35,920 bases of DNA from an uncultured Caryophanales bacterium (GTDB taxonomy: Bacteria > Bacillota_I > Bacilli_A > RF39 > UBA660), in NCBI GenBank assembly GCA_949948745.1, contig CATLHA010000013.1, positions 1-35,920 of the forward strand, in the 5' to 3' direction. Made by a program: the position numbers and the translations under genes. Under the pieces are notes generated by a model. The model was not told the origin of the DNA. It was given only the letters and a program-made list of their open reading frames with translations, and did no database searches. Of this stretch, positions 7,859 to 15,456 are shown piece by piece (position 1 is the stretch's first letter; the number at the start of each line of letters is the position of its first letter).

Positions 7859-9568
7859 ATGGATGGAGCTATTTTGTTAGTTGTAACTTTTATAATTGTT
7901 GCTGTCATTTTGATCACTATTGTTTTGGTTGTACTTCAAAAACATAAGATGACTAAATTAAGAAATGAAATCAGTGAGCTTGATAAAGAAAAAAATATTA
8001 TTGCATCTACTCCAGTTTTATCTGAACTTTCTAAAGTGGAACCTATTATTAAAAATGATAAAATGGGAGAGAAATATAAATCTTGGCAACGTCGCTTTGA
8101 GGTGATTCGAGATGATAGAATTACACAAATTAATGATATGCTTATTGAACTTGATATGGAGATTAATAGTAAAAATTTAAAATCTTTTCATAAAAAACTT
8201 GCTAAGACTGAAATTGAAATTTATAAAGCTAGAGAAAGTGCTAATGAGTTATTAGATGAAATTAAAGAAATTACTTTAAGTGAAGAAAAGTATAGAAGTA
8301 TTGTTACAAAATTAAAAGCAAAATATCGTGAGTTATCTAAAGAATTTAAAGATCATATGTCTGATTATGAAGATATTTCTGATGTTATTGAATTGCAGTT
8401 TGAGAATATAGAAAAAAGATTTACTGATTTTGATAGTACAATGGATAACAATGAATATGATGAAGTTGTTCATATTGTAAAGGCTTTGGATACAATGATT
8501 GATCATATGTCTATTGTTATTGAGGAAGTTCCTAATTTAGTATTACTTGCAGAAAAATTGATTCCTAGACGTATCGAAGAAATTGAAAATATTTCCAAAG
8601 ATATGGAAGAAAAAGGATATCCAATTGGATATTTAAAAATTTCTTATAATATGGAGGAGTCAAGAAAAAATGTAAATACAATTCTAGATCGCATTCGTGT
8701 TTTGAATTTAGAAGATTGTATGTTTGAACTTAAGACAATGCTTGATTATTTAGATTCTATTTTTAATGAATTTGAAAAAGAAAAGTTGGCTAGAAAGCAA
8801 TATGATGAAGAAACTTCTACATTTGAGAAGAAATTTAGAAAGACTACTAAAATTATTAGAGATATTTATGATCAATTGGACGATATTAAAAGCATGTATG
8901 ATTTGAAAGACGATGATATCATTGTTTTAGATAATATTAGTCGTAGGCTTCGTCAAATTAATGATGAATATAAGGAAATGAAAAAGAATTTAGAAGAGAA
9001 AAAAAGTCCTTATTCTATAGTTGTTGGAGAGATTACAGTGCGTAATCAATTATTATGTACATTAGAAGAGGATTTGGATAACTCCTTAAAATCTCTTGGA
9101 AGTATGTATGATGATGAGGTTAGAGCAAAGGAACAATTAGAAGAGATTCAGGAACTATTAAGGCAATGTAAGAGTAAGATACGTAGTTATAAATTACCTA
9201 TTATTATGAATAATTATTTTATTGAGCTTTCTGAGGCAAACGAAGCAATTCAAGAAATCATTAAGGAATTACGAAAGAAGCCTATTGTTATTAAAACATT
9301 GAATATGAGAGTGGATACTGCACGCGATTTGATTTTAAAACTTTATCATACAACGAATGAAATGGTTAAGACAGCACAGATGGCGGAAATGGCAATTGTT
9401 TATGGTAATAAGTTTCGTAGTAGTATGACTGAAATACAGGTTGGTCTTTCTAATGCTGAGATGTTATTTCTTAAAGGAAATTATAAAGAAGCTTTGGAAG
9501 TTTCTATTGATACAATTAAATTGGTTGAACCAGATATTTATGAAAAGTTATTAAAATATTATGGTTAA
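7859..9568 (+). CDS. ezrA: Septation ring formation regulator EzrA
   Basis: A 569-residue protein, close to the roughly 560 residues of EzrA in Bacillus. One N-terminal membrane segment (about 4-26) with a very short outside part is followed by a long cytosolic region made almost wholly of alpha-helical, coiled-coil (spectrin-like) repeats. Recognisable EzrA stretches include the region around RRIEEIENISKDMEEKGYPI. EzrA binds FtsZ at the membrane and restricts Z-ring assembly away from midcell, and it links division with cell-wall enzymes. EzrA is confined to Bacillota, chiefly Bacilli, so it is a useful taxonomic marker here. The gene is monocistronic, with a terminator on each side. Confidence 0.92.
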   Translation: MDGAILLVVTFIIVAVILITIVLVVLQKHKMTKLRNEISELDKEKNIIASTPVLSELSKVEPIIKNDKMGEKYKSWQRRFEVIRDDRITQINDMLIELDMEINSKNLKSFHKKLAKTEIEIYKARESANELLDEIKEITLSEEKYRSIVTKLKAKYRELSKEFKDHMSDYEDISDVIELQFENIEKRFTDFDSTMDNNEYDEVVHIVKALDTMIDHMSIVIEEVPNLVLLAEKLIPRRIEEIENISKDMEEKGYPIGYLKISYNMEESRKNVNTILDRIRVLNLEDCMFELKTMLDYLDSIFNEFEKEKLARKQYDEETSTFEKKFRKTTKIIRDIYDQLDDIKSMYDLKDDDIIVLDNISRRLRQINDEYKEMKKNLEEKKSPYSIVVGEITVRNQLLCTLEEDLDNSLKSLGSMYDDEVRAKEQLEEIQELLRQCKSKIRSYKLPIIMNNYFIELSEANEAIQEIIKELRKKPIVIKTLNMRVDTARDLILKLYHTTNEMVKTAQMAEMAIVYGNKFRSSMTEIQVGLSNAEMLFLKGNYKEALEVSIDTIKLVEPDIYEKLLKYYG

Positions 9569-9591
9569 ATAAAATAAAGTTATTTGTAACT

Positions 9592-9630
9592 AAAAATCAT
9601 TTTTCTTTTATTGAAAAGTGATTTTTTTTT
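9592..9630 (+). terminator. Rho-independent terminator of ezrA
   Basis: AAATCATTTTTC (9594-9605) pairs with GAAAAGTGATTT (9613-9624) with one wobble, extended by two A-T pairs, and is followed by T residues. The loop and right arm hold the -35 of the next gene. Confidence 0.8.
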
Positions 9631-9639
9631 GGTTATAAT
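9611..9639 (+). promoter_or_regulatory. Sigma-A-like promoter for the 9663 gene, nested in the ezrA terminator
   Basis: TTGAAA (9611-9616), 17-nt spacer, TATAAT (9634-9639), ribosome site GGGAGG (9649-9654), ATG 9663. Confidence 0.7.
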
Positions 9640-9662
9640 TAAATAGTCGGGAGGTTTTTGAG

Positions 9663-10397
9663 ATGTATAGAAGTACCACATCTTTTGAAAAAAGAAAAAT
9701 TTTAACTGTTGAAGAATTAAGCAAGGAATTAGAGCAATATAGAAAGTTATTTAATCATGATACTTTTGATTATTTGAATTCTTTACTTATGCTTAATGAT
9801 AATATATTGTGTTCAGGAAATGTTGACATGGATTTTATGGCTATGCTATCTAAAATGGATATCTATAAAAATATAGCTAGTTATAATATTTATAATAAAT
9901 CTTTAGAAATTTTGAAACGTGAACAGGAAACTAGAAACTTTAAAATAGAAGGGGACCCTAATTTAAATAGAATTAATGCTTATAGTATTCGTGATGTTTC
10001 TATAGGTAATATTTCTTTATTTCATTATCATTTTGATCATGATGGATTTCATATAGGAACATTTGAAATAGAAAATAACCCTACAATGAGGAACTTAGAG
10101 ATAGAACGTTTGGATTGTATATGTGCGTCAGCATATAGTGCAAATCTTAGACCTAGTGCTTTTGAATACTATGAAGAAAACTTAGAAAAGTTACTAAATT
10201 TTACTGGTTTAAGTGATTTTCAAAAAGAACAGGCAAAAATACAAGAAAGTATTAGAAATGCTATTTTGGATTCTTATGGTATTTGTTTGGATGAGTTTAC
10301 TGAACAAAAGGAAAAGACTTCTTGTGGATATCTTAATAAACAGTATGTTAAGAAATTTCCTAGTGTTGAATTTGTTCATAATATTCAATATTATTAG
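9663..10397 (+). CDS. Conserved-looking cytosolic protein of unknown function
   Basis: A 244-residue protein with no signal peptide, membrane segment or family motif that I recognise. The N-terminal half is helical (residues 10-95); a central part (about 105-150) has short beta-like segments and a histidine-rich patch, HYHFDHDGFH (about 121-130), that could bind metal; the C-terminal part is helical again and ends in aromatic residues. A good ribosome site and promoter support the start. It is flanked by terminators and so is monocistronic. The function is unknown. Confidence 0.7.
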   Translation: MYRSTTSFEKRKILTVEELSKELEQYRKLFNHDTFDYLNSLLMLNDNILCSGNVDMDFMAMLSKMDIYKNIASYNIYNKSLEILKREQETRNFKIEGDPNLNRINAYSIRDVSIGNISLFHYHFDHDGFHIGTFEIENNPTMRNLEIERLDCICASAYSANLRPSAFEYYEENLEKLLNFTGLSDFQKEQAKIQESIRNAILDSYGICLDEFTEQKEKTSCGYLNKQYVKKFPSVEFVHNIQYY

Positions 10398-10406
10398 TAA
10401 AATAAA

Positions 10407-10440
10407 AAGAGGTACTAAATTTAGTGCTTCTTATTTTTTT
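10407..10440 (+). terminator. Rho-independent terminator after the 9663 gene
   Basis: A hairpin spanning 10407-10432 (AAGAGGTACTAAA with TTTAGTGCTTCTT, two wobbles) followed by ATTTTTTT. Confidence 0.75.
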
Positions 10441-10450
10441 GTATATTATT

Positions 10451-10488
10451 AAAAAAATAAAAAACTTACGAATTTTTATTCGTAAGTT
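10451..10488 (-). terminator. Minus-strand terminator after tRNA-Ala
   Basis: A perfect 10-bp stem, AACTTACGAA (10463-10472) with TTCGTAAGTT (10479-10488). Read on the minus strand it is followed by a long T run, 11 bases beyond the tRNA CCA end. Confidence 0.8.
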
Positions 10489-10499
10489 AATCTTCTCAA

Positions 10500-10575
10500 T
10501 GGTGGAGCATAGCGGGATCGAACCGCTGACCTCCACGGTGCAAACGTGGCGCTCTCCCAGCTGAGCTAATGCCCC
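10500..10575 (-). tRNA. tRNA-Ala(UGC)
   Basis: A 76-nt cloverleaf on the minus strand: acceptor GGGGCAT/ATGCTCC, D arm, anticodon stem CCACG/CGTGG with loop TTTGCAC (anticodon TGC), T arm with GGTTCGATCC, and an encoded CCA end. It is the second tRNA of a minus-strand pair with tRNA-Gln. Confidence 0.95.
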
Positions 10576-10706
10576 ATTGTACTAAACACAGTCATAATAG
10601 GCACTAATAACTGCATCAGTGATTTAATATTATCATTAAGAAATAAAAAAATCAATAGAAAAATGAAAAAAATTAAAAAAAGTTTTAGAATGAAAAATTT
10701 TGGAAT

Positions 10707-10732
10707 GAAAAAAAGTCCTATTTCTAAGACTT
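10707..10732 (-). terminator. Minus-strand terminator after tRNA-Gln
   Basis: AAGTCCTA (10713-10720) with TAAGACTT (10725-10732), a TTTC loop, and an A run on the + strand that reads as T residues on the minus strand. It implies that tRNA-Gln and tRNA-Ala are at least partly separate transcripts. No strong promoter for tRNA-Ala was found in the 167-base gap. Confidence 0.6.
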
Positions 10733-10742
10733 GATTATCTAT

Positions 10743-10817
10743 TGGCTGCCCCAGTTAGATTCGAACTAACGCATGGCAGATTCAGAGTCTGCAGCCTTAC
10801 CGCTTGGCTATGGGGCA
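10743..10817 (-). tRNA. tRNA-Gln(CUG)
   Basis: A 75-nt cloverleaf: acceptor TGCCCCA/TGGGGCA with the U1-A72 pair typical of bacterial tRNA-Gln, anticodon stem GCAGA/TCTGC with loop CTCTGAA giving anticodon CTG, T arm GTTAG/CTAAC and encoded CCA. CUG is the less common Gln isoacceptor; a UUG species is expected elsewhere in the genome. It is transcribed away from gltX, whose product, if non-discriminating, would charge it with Glu. Confidence 0.93.
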
Positions 10818-10829
10818 ATAACAATGTTA

Positions 10830-10858
10830 ATATTATCATATTACAAGCAATTTTTCAA
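10830..10858 (-). promoter_or_regulatory. Minus-strand promoter of tRNA-Gln
   Basis: On the minus strand: TTGAAA (10858-10853), 17-nt spacer, TAATAT (10835-10830). The expected transcript start falls a few bases before the mature tRNA at 10817. Confidence 0.7.
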
Positions 10859-10991
10859 TAATAGAAAAAAATTAATTATAAAAATCACTAAAATATCTTC
10901 AAATACAAACTATTAAAAAGTAAAATTCTATCAAATATTAAAAAATTCTAAAGATTTTTTTCATTTTATTTTTAACTTTCTTTGTAAATTA

Positions 10992-11020
10992 TTGATAAAA
11001 ACTTTGTTTTTTGATATTAT
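10992..11020 (+). promoter_or_regulatory. Sigma-A-like promoter of gltX
   Basis: TTGATA (10992-10997), 17-nt spacer, TATTAT (11015-11020). The stretch 10859-10991 before it is AT-rich and holds nothing I can identify. Confidence 0.65.
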
Positions 11021-11048
11021 ATGTTTATGTTTAAAGGGTGTGATTTAT

Positions 11049-12704
11049 ATGACAAATAAAGAGTTAGCAGATTTAATATTTCCTAATGTTACAAAAACAA
11101 TTGAGGATTATGAAAAAATATATCCAAAAAGAGATTTACCTGAAGGAGCAGTAGTATCTCGTTTTGCACCAAGTCCAACAGGATTTGTTCATATGGGTAG
11201 TTTGCGTTCTGCTTTTATTGCAAAAAAAGTTCCAAAGGATACAAATGGTGTTTTCTTTTTACGTATTGAAGATACAGATGGAGCTAGAACTGTTGAGAAT
11301 GGTATCCAAGGAATTATTGATGATTTAAAAAATTTTGATATTACGATTGATGAAGGTGTTATTTCACAAGAAGAACAAATTGGTTCTTATGGTCCTTATA
11401 TTCAAAGTGAGAGGAAAGAAATTTATGAAACTTTCGCGAAATATCTAATTGAACAAGGTCTTGCTTATCCATGCTTTTGTAGTGCGGAAGAGATTGATGA
11501 AATTAGAAAAATGCAAGAACTAAATAAGGAACGTATTGGATATTATGGTAGTTATGCTAAATGTCGTTTTTTAACGAATGAGGAAAGAGCAGAGAGAATC
11601 AAACGTGGAGATCCATATATTATTCGTTTAAAATCTCCAGGGGATTTCAATAAAAAAATAGTATTAAATGATTTAGTTCGTGGAAAAATTGAATTTCCAG
11701 AAAATGATTTAGACATTGTTATTATTAAAAGTGATGGATTACCATTATATCATTTTGCTCATTTAGTAGATGATCATTTAATGAGAACAACTCATGTTAT
11801 TCGTGGAGATGAGTGGATTTCTTCTACTCCCGTTCATTTACAGTTATTTCAAGTATTTGGATTTGAACCTCCAAAATATGCACATTTAGGTACAGTTATG
11901 AAGGTAGATGAAAATGGTACACGTCGTAAATTGTCTAAGAGAAAAGATCCAGAAGCTGCAGTTAGTTATTATCATCAAAAGGGAATTCCAGTAGAAGCTG
12001 TTAACTTATATTTAATGACAATTGCAAATACCAATTTTGAAGCTTGGTGGGATCAAAATCCAACTTTAGGGATTGATGACTTTAAATTTGATTTTAAGAA
12101 AATGAGTGTTTCAGGAAGTTTATTTGATTTAGAAAAGCTTCTTAATATTTCTAAAACTTATATTAGTCGTTTGGCAGCTACTGAAGTATATAATAGGTTA
12201 TTGGTATGGGCTAAAGAATATGATAGTGAATTTGCATCTATCTTAGAAAAATATAAAGATTATACAATTTCAATTTTAAATATTGAAAGAGAGCAAAAAA
12301 AGCCAAGAAAAGATTATGAATCATTCTCTACTATTAAAAATTATATTTGGTATATGTATGATGAATATTTTACAGGTGATTTAGAATATCAATTTGGTAA
12401 GATTCAAGATAGTGAAGAAATTAGTCGTATTCTAAAAACTTATATTGAAAAATATTATGATTATAATGACGATAAAGAGACTTGGTTTAACAAAGTAAAA
12501 GAGTTATCTAAAGAACTTGGATATTGTACAGATATGAAAGAATATAGGGCTAACCCAGATAATTATCCTGGAAGTGTTGCAGATATTTCTACTGTAATTC
12601 GTGTTGCGACAACAACTAGTTCTATGACTCCAGATTTATTTGAGATTTTGAGATTATTAGGAAAAGATAGAATTCAGAAACGATTTGAGAAATTTATAAA
12701 ATAA
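11049..12704 (+). CDS. gltX: Glutamate--tRNA ligase (GluRS)
   Basis: A 551-residue class I aminoacyl-tRNA synthetase that attaches glutamate to tRNA-Glu and, in bacteria lacking GlnRS, also to tRNA-Gln for later amidation by GatCAB. The signature FAPSPTGFVHMGS (39-51) is the HIGH motif, with HMGS, and KLSKRK (294-299) is the KMSKS motif. The Cys-containing PCFCSAEEI segment (141-149) and the anticodon-binding C-terminal half follow. The start at ATG 11049 has an AAAGGGTG ribosome site; reading further upstream would run into the promoter. The length is above the usual 480-500 residues but matches a longer GluRS form seen in some Bacillota. It is monocistronic, divergent from tRNA-Gln. Confidence 0.93.
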   Translation: MTNKELADLIFPNVTKTIEDYEKIYPKRDLPEGAVVSRFAPSPTGFVHMGSLRSAFIAKKVPKDTNGVFFLRIEDTDGARTVENGIQGIIDDLKNFDITIDEGVISQEEQIGSYGPYIQSERKEIYETFAKYLIEQGLAYPCFCSAEEIDEIRKMQELNKERIGYYGSYAKCRFLTNEERAERIKRGDPYIIRLKSPGDFNKKIVLNDLVRGKIEFPENDLDIVIIKSDGLPLYHFAHLVDDHLMRTTHVIRGDEWISSTPVHLQLFQVFGFEPPKYAHLGTVMKVDENGTRRKLSKRKDPEAAVSYYHQKGIPVEAVNLYLMTIANTNFEAWWDQNPTLGIDDFKFDFKKMSVSGSLFDLEKLLNISKTYISRLAATEVYNRLLVWAKEYDSEFASILEKYKDYTISILNIEREQKKPRKDYESFSTIKNYIWYMYDEYFTGDLEYQFGKIQDSEEISRILKTYIEKYYDYNDDKETWFNKVKELSKELGYCTDMKEYRANPDNYPGSVADISTVIRVATTTSSMTPDLFEILRLLGKDRIQKRFEKFIK

Positions 12705-12730
12705 GAAGGAACTCCTTCTTTTTTCTTTTC
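12703..12730 (+). terminator. Rho-independent terminator of gltX
   Basis: AAGAAGG (12703-12709), AACT loop, CCTTCTT (12714-12720), then TTTTCTTTTC. It overlaps the gltX stop codon. Confidence 0.8.
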
Positions 12731-12745
12731 TAGCAAAAAAACTTA

Positions 12746-12754
12746 TGTTATAAT
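12746..12754 (+). promoter_or_regulatory. Extended -10 promoter of the metallopeptidase-like gene
   Basis: TG (12746-12747), one base, TATAAT (12749-12754); the -35 is poor. The ribosome site GGTGGTG precedes ATG 12787. Confidence 0.55.
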
Positions 12755-12786
12755 AGAAAACAGTTTAATCATTTGGTGGTGTACAT

Positions 12787-14181
12787 ATGGATAGAATTAG
12801 AGAAAAAATTGATGAGGTTACGAAGATGCAGATTTCTTGGCTTGAGGAGTTTTTGTATTTTTTAGGTTTTTTAGAAGAATATACAGATGAATCTAATATT
12901 GAACAGATATTAGGTGATAATGTTTTTTCTAATCCACAATATAAAGAAGTTATAAACCTTATTTCTCTTAGCTGTCCAGAAGATTTATCAAAAGACAAAG
13001 TGAAATTGTTTGAGAATGGTAGTTTTGAAGAAAAGTTGAATGTTTTTAGAACGGCATGTGATATTATGTTACGTGATCTTGGGGAAGATGCAATTAATCA
13101 TACCTATGCAGAACTAATTAATGATTTGCAAGATTTAGAGCCATTTGCATATGCTCAAGTTGAACCATTAAATCATATATTAGGTTGTCATTTACCTAAG
13201 TTCTCTAATCCTATTATATTTAATGAAGAAACTTTATTAAGTGGTCCTCGTATATCAATAGAAGATCTTTTAAAGCTAGTATCTGATTTTTTTGATTATA
13301 TGGATTCTACTGGTGATTTTTCGGAAAGGTTTTTCAAAATGTTAGAAGAAAAACGTATTGTTATGTGGAATTCTTTAGAGGAACCTCCAATTTCTGTTAT
13401 TGATCGTTTTGGTATTCCTGGATTTGAAGAGTGGAGTATTTGTACCTATGAAGATGGAAAACAATATATTAATGCGCCACTTACTGGAACATTAAAGGAT
13501 GCTTTTTTCTTGTCTCATGAAGTTACACATAGTATTTTTAGACAAAATGATGATACAGAGGCTTATTTCTTAAGTGAATTTTTTCCTATTTTAACTGAGT
13601 ACTTTCTTTATGATTATTTAGTTCAGTGTGGTTATTCATCAGAAGAATTGGATAAAGTATATGTTTTTAGAGCTTATGAAGAGCGAGAATTAATGATTTC
13701 TGTATCTAAAATTATTTCTTTAATGGATAAAAAAATAAATGGAGAAAGAATTATTGAGGAGGACTTTATCCAAAACTATACGAAAGAGGAGTTATTAGAA
13801 AAAACAAAAGGAAAAGTTTCTCTTGATGAAATTGGGGATTTTGATAAATTTGTAGAAGAAACAAATAGTATATTATTAGATACAGGGAGTCATTTATTAA
13901 AATATCAAATTAGTAGTTTAAATGTAGATGATTTTATAGAAGAATATGTATACATTTTCGCTAAGTTGTTTTCTAGAGATCTTTATACTCAATCAAAGGA
14001 TAAAAAGGTTTTATTTGCTAAAGTAAGATTCCTTATTTCTGTGATAGCTAATTCTGAGATGTCTTTTTGTTATTATTTAGGCTACTTAGAACTTTGGAAT
14101 TATTATTTTATGTTTAATAAAAATTTTGATCAATATACGTTTCCACCAAGAATTGAGGATAAGCAAATGATAAAAAAATAG
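12787..14181 (+). CDS. Putative zinc metallopeptidase with HEXXH motif (M3-like)
   Basis: A 464-residue cytosolic, helix-rich protein. It contains HEVTH at 244-248 (His244, Glu245, His248) in a hydrophobic helix, and 27 residues after the first His a Glu271 in ILTEYF. The same spacing class (28-29) gives the third zinc ligand in M3 peptidases such as PepF and thimet oligopeptidase, and the helical character also fits. It is shorter than PepF (about 600 residues) and shares little else by eye. I infer a gluzincin-type metallopeptidase; substrate and partners are unknown. The promoter has an extended -10 and the gene ends in a strong bidirectional terminator shared with the convergent gene at 14207. 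Confidence 0.7.
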   Translation: MDRIREKIDEVTKMQISWLEEFLYFLGFLEEYTDESNIEQILGDNVFSNPQYKEVINLISLSCPEDLSKDKVKLFENGSFEEKLNVFRTACDIMLRDLGEDAINHTYAELINDLQDLEPFAYAQVEPLNHILGCHLPKFSNPIIFNEETLLSGPRISIEDLLKLVSDFFDYMDSTGDFSERFFKMLEEKRIVMWNSLEEPPISVIDRFGIPGFEEWSICTYEDGKQYINAPLTGTLKDAFFLSHEVTHSIFRQNDDTEAYFLSEFFPILTEYFLYDYLVQCGYSSEELDKVYVFRAYEERELMISVSKIISLMDKKINGERIIEEDFIQNYTKEELLEKTKGKVSLDEIGDFDKFVEETNSILLDTGSHLLKYQISSLNVDDFIEEYVYIFAKLFSRDLYTQSKDKKVLFAKVRFLISVIANSEMSFCYYLGYLELWNYYFMFNKNFDQYTFPPRIEDKQMIKK

Positions 14182-14204
14182 TACACGAAAGTGTACTATT
14201 TTTT
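14173..14204. terminator. Bidirectional terminator between convergent genes
   Basis: A perfect 14-bp stem, AAAAAATAGTACAC (14173-14186) with GTGTACTATTTTTT (14191-14204), with a GAAA tetraloop. It has A and T runs on both sides, so it works for both the + gene ending at 14181 and the minus gene ending at 14207. Confidence 0.9.
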
Positions 14205-14206
14205 GC

Positions 14207-14710
14207 TTATTTTATAAAATACTTAGTAATTGTTGATTTTCCGATTTCTCTTTTTGTTGTTTGATTATAGAAGGCTTCTAAATTAAAACATTTTTCTAAT
14301 TCTTCTGGTTTTGTTGATGTTGTATATAAAGATACCATTCTTGAAGAATCTTTATAATAGAAATCTTTTCCTTTTATTTCAAAGAATAAATCTTTTCCGC
14401 ATCGTTTTTCGAATTTTATTTCAAAGTCTTTTATGGTATTTTCTTCCCAAATGCCATCGTTACAAACAGAAATATGAAGTTTACCGATATCTCCTTTATG
14501 TTCTTTTCCAATTAAATCATCAATGCTTTTTATTTCAGTTAAATCAATTTTAATATCAACAGCGCCATATATTATACTTTCCTTTACTAGGGAAGGGAAG
14601 AACTCACTAGTAATGTTTATTGTGATATAGCTTTGATTATTATAATTTCTTTGCCTAAAATTTGTTTCTGAGAATTTGATATCAAATTCATAATTATTAA
14701 TTTTTAACAT
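14207..14710 (-). CDS. Small beta-rich protein of unknown function
   Basis: A 167-residue cytosolic protein with alternating beta-like segments (IKINNYEFDIKF-type N-terminus, SYITINITSEF, GKLHISVCNDGIW, DLFFEIKGKDFYY) and no signal peptide or catalytic motif that I recognise. The pattern suggests a beta sandwich or barrel. A GGTGATG ribosome site precedes the ATG at 14710. It is transcribed divergently from the TasA-like secretion cluster and convergently with the metallopeptidase gene. The function is unknown. Confidence 0.65.
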   Translation of the reverse strand: MLKINNYEFDIKFSETNFRQRNYNNQSYITINITSEFFPSLVKESIIYGAVDIKIDLTEIKSIDDLIGKEHKGDIGKLHISVCNDGIWEENTIKDFEIKFEKRCGKDLFFEIKGKDFYYKDSSRMVSLYTTSTKPEELEKCFNLEAFYNQTTKREIGKSTITKYFIK

Positions 14711-14731
14711 TTTTTCATCACCATAGGCTAT

Positions 14732-14760
14732 ATTCTATCACATTTTTAGATATATTTCAT
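14732..14760 (-). promoter_or_regulatory. Minus-strand promoter of the 14710 gene
   Basis: On the minus strand: ATGAAA (14760-14755), 17-nt spacer, TAGAAT (14737-14732) with a TG extension. Confidence 0.5.
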
Positions 14761-14793
14761 ACTTTTCAATAAAAATTATGTCGAAAAAATATA

Positions 14794-14843
14794 AGTTTAC
14801 TTATAGTTTACTCTTGAAATTTACCTGGGGGAGAGGTTATAAT
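14794..14843 (+). promoter_or_regulatory. Promoter of the TasA-like cluster with an upstream 8-bp direct repeat
   Basis: TTGAAA (14814-14819), 18-nt spacer, TATAAT (14838-14843). AGTTTACT occurs twice (14794-14801 and 14805-14812), 11 bases apart and touching the -35 region, as expected for a regulator bound on one face of the helix (inference). Two Shine-Dalgarno-like sites (14855-14860 and 14863-14868) precede ATG 14869. Confidence 0.65.
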
Positions 14844-14868
14844 GTATATATGATAGGAGGATAGGAGA

Positions 14869-15414
14869 ATGAAGAATAACAGAACAGTAAAGACAGGAAT
14901 GTTAGTTGCTATTGCATTCTTGGCAGTAGGTTTTGCTGCTGTTACAACTACTTTAAATATTAATGGTACTGCAACAATCGGTTCTAATAGCGATGAATTT
15001 GATTCTAATGTTGTTTTTTCTACAGCTGAAGGAAAAGCTCCAACATTAGCTGACAGTGCTTCAAAAGAAGTTACAGCGCCAACTGTTTCTGCAGATGGAA
15101 AAACTATTACATTCCAAACACCAGTAATGGATACTATTGGTGAAACTGTTACTTTATCTTACAATGTTACGAACAACAGTAGTGAATATAATGCTACTTT
15201 AGGTTCTATGACTTGTAACGTTGAAGGTACTGATGCAGCTGATTATATTTTAGTAACACCAGCTGACGGTTTCAAAGACACAAAAGTTGCTGCTGGAGCT
15301 ACTACTGCAACTGCAGATAAAGTTGAAGTTAAAATGCTTAAGTCTTATGTTGGTGATGAAAACACATCATTTACTATTAAGTGTTCTATGACTGCAACAG
15401 CAGAAGCAAAATAG
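14869..15414 (+). CDS. TasA/CalY (camelysin)-like secreted protein
   Basis: A 181-residue exported protein: basic start (KNNRTVKTG), hydrophobic signal segment (about 10-27), and a beta-rich mature part rich in Thr, Ser and Ala with almost no basic residues early on. This is the layout of TasA/camelysin proteins, whose signal peptides are cut by SipW-type peptidases and which can form surface fibres. The motif region around TIGETVTLSYNVTNNS resembles the corresponding part of the paralogue at 17836. It is followed 42 bases later by a SipW-like signal peptidase, which supports the assignment. Codon use is slightly richer in GC than the neighbours and there are two overlapping ribosome sites, consistent with high expression. 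Confidence 0.8.
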   Translation: MKNNRTVKTGMLVAIAFLAVGFAAVTTTLNINGTATIGSNSDEFDSNVVFSTAEGKAPTLADSASKEVTAPTVSADGKTITFQTPVMDTIGETVTLSYNVTNNSSEYNATLGSMTCNVEGTDAADYILVTPADGFKDTKVAAGATTATADKVEVKMLKSYVGDENTSFTIKCSMTATAEAK

Positions 15415-15456
15415 TCGATTTTAATAGAAAATAGTTAAAGAGTGGTGAAGATAGTA

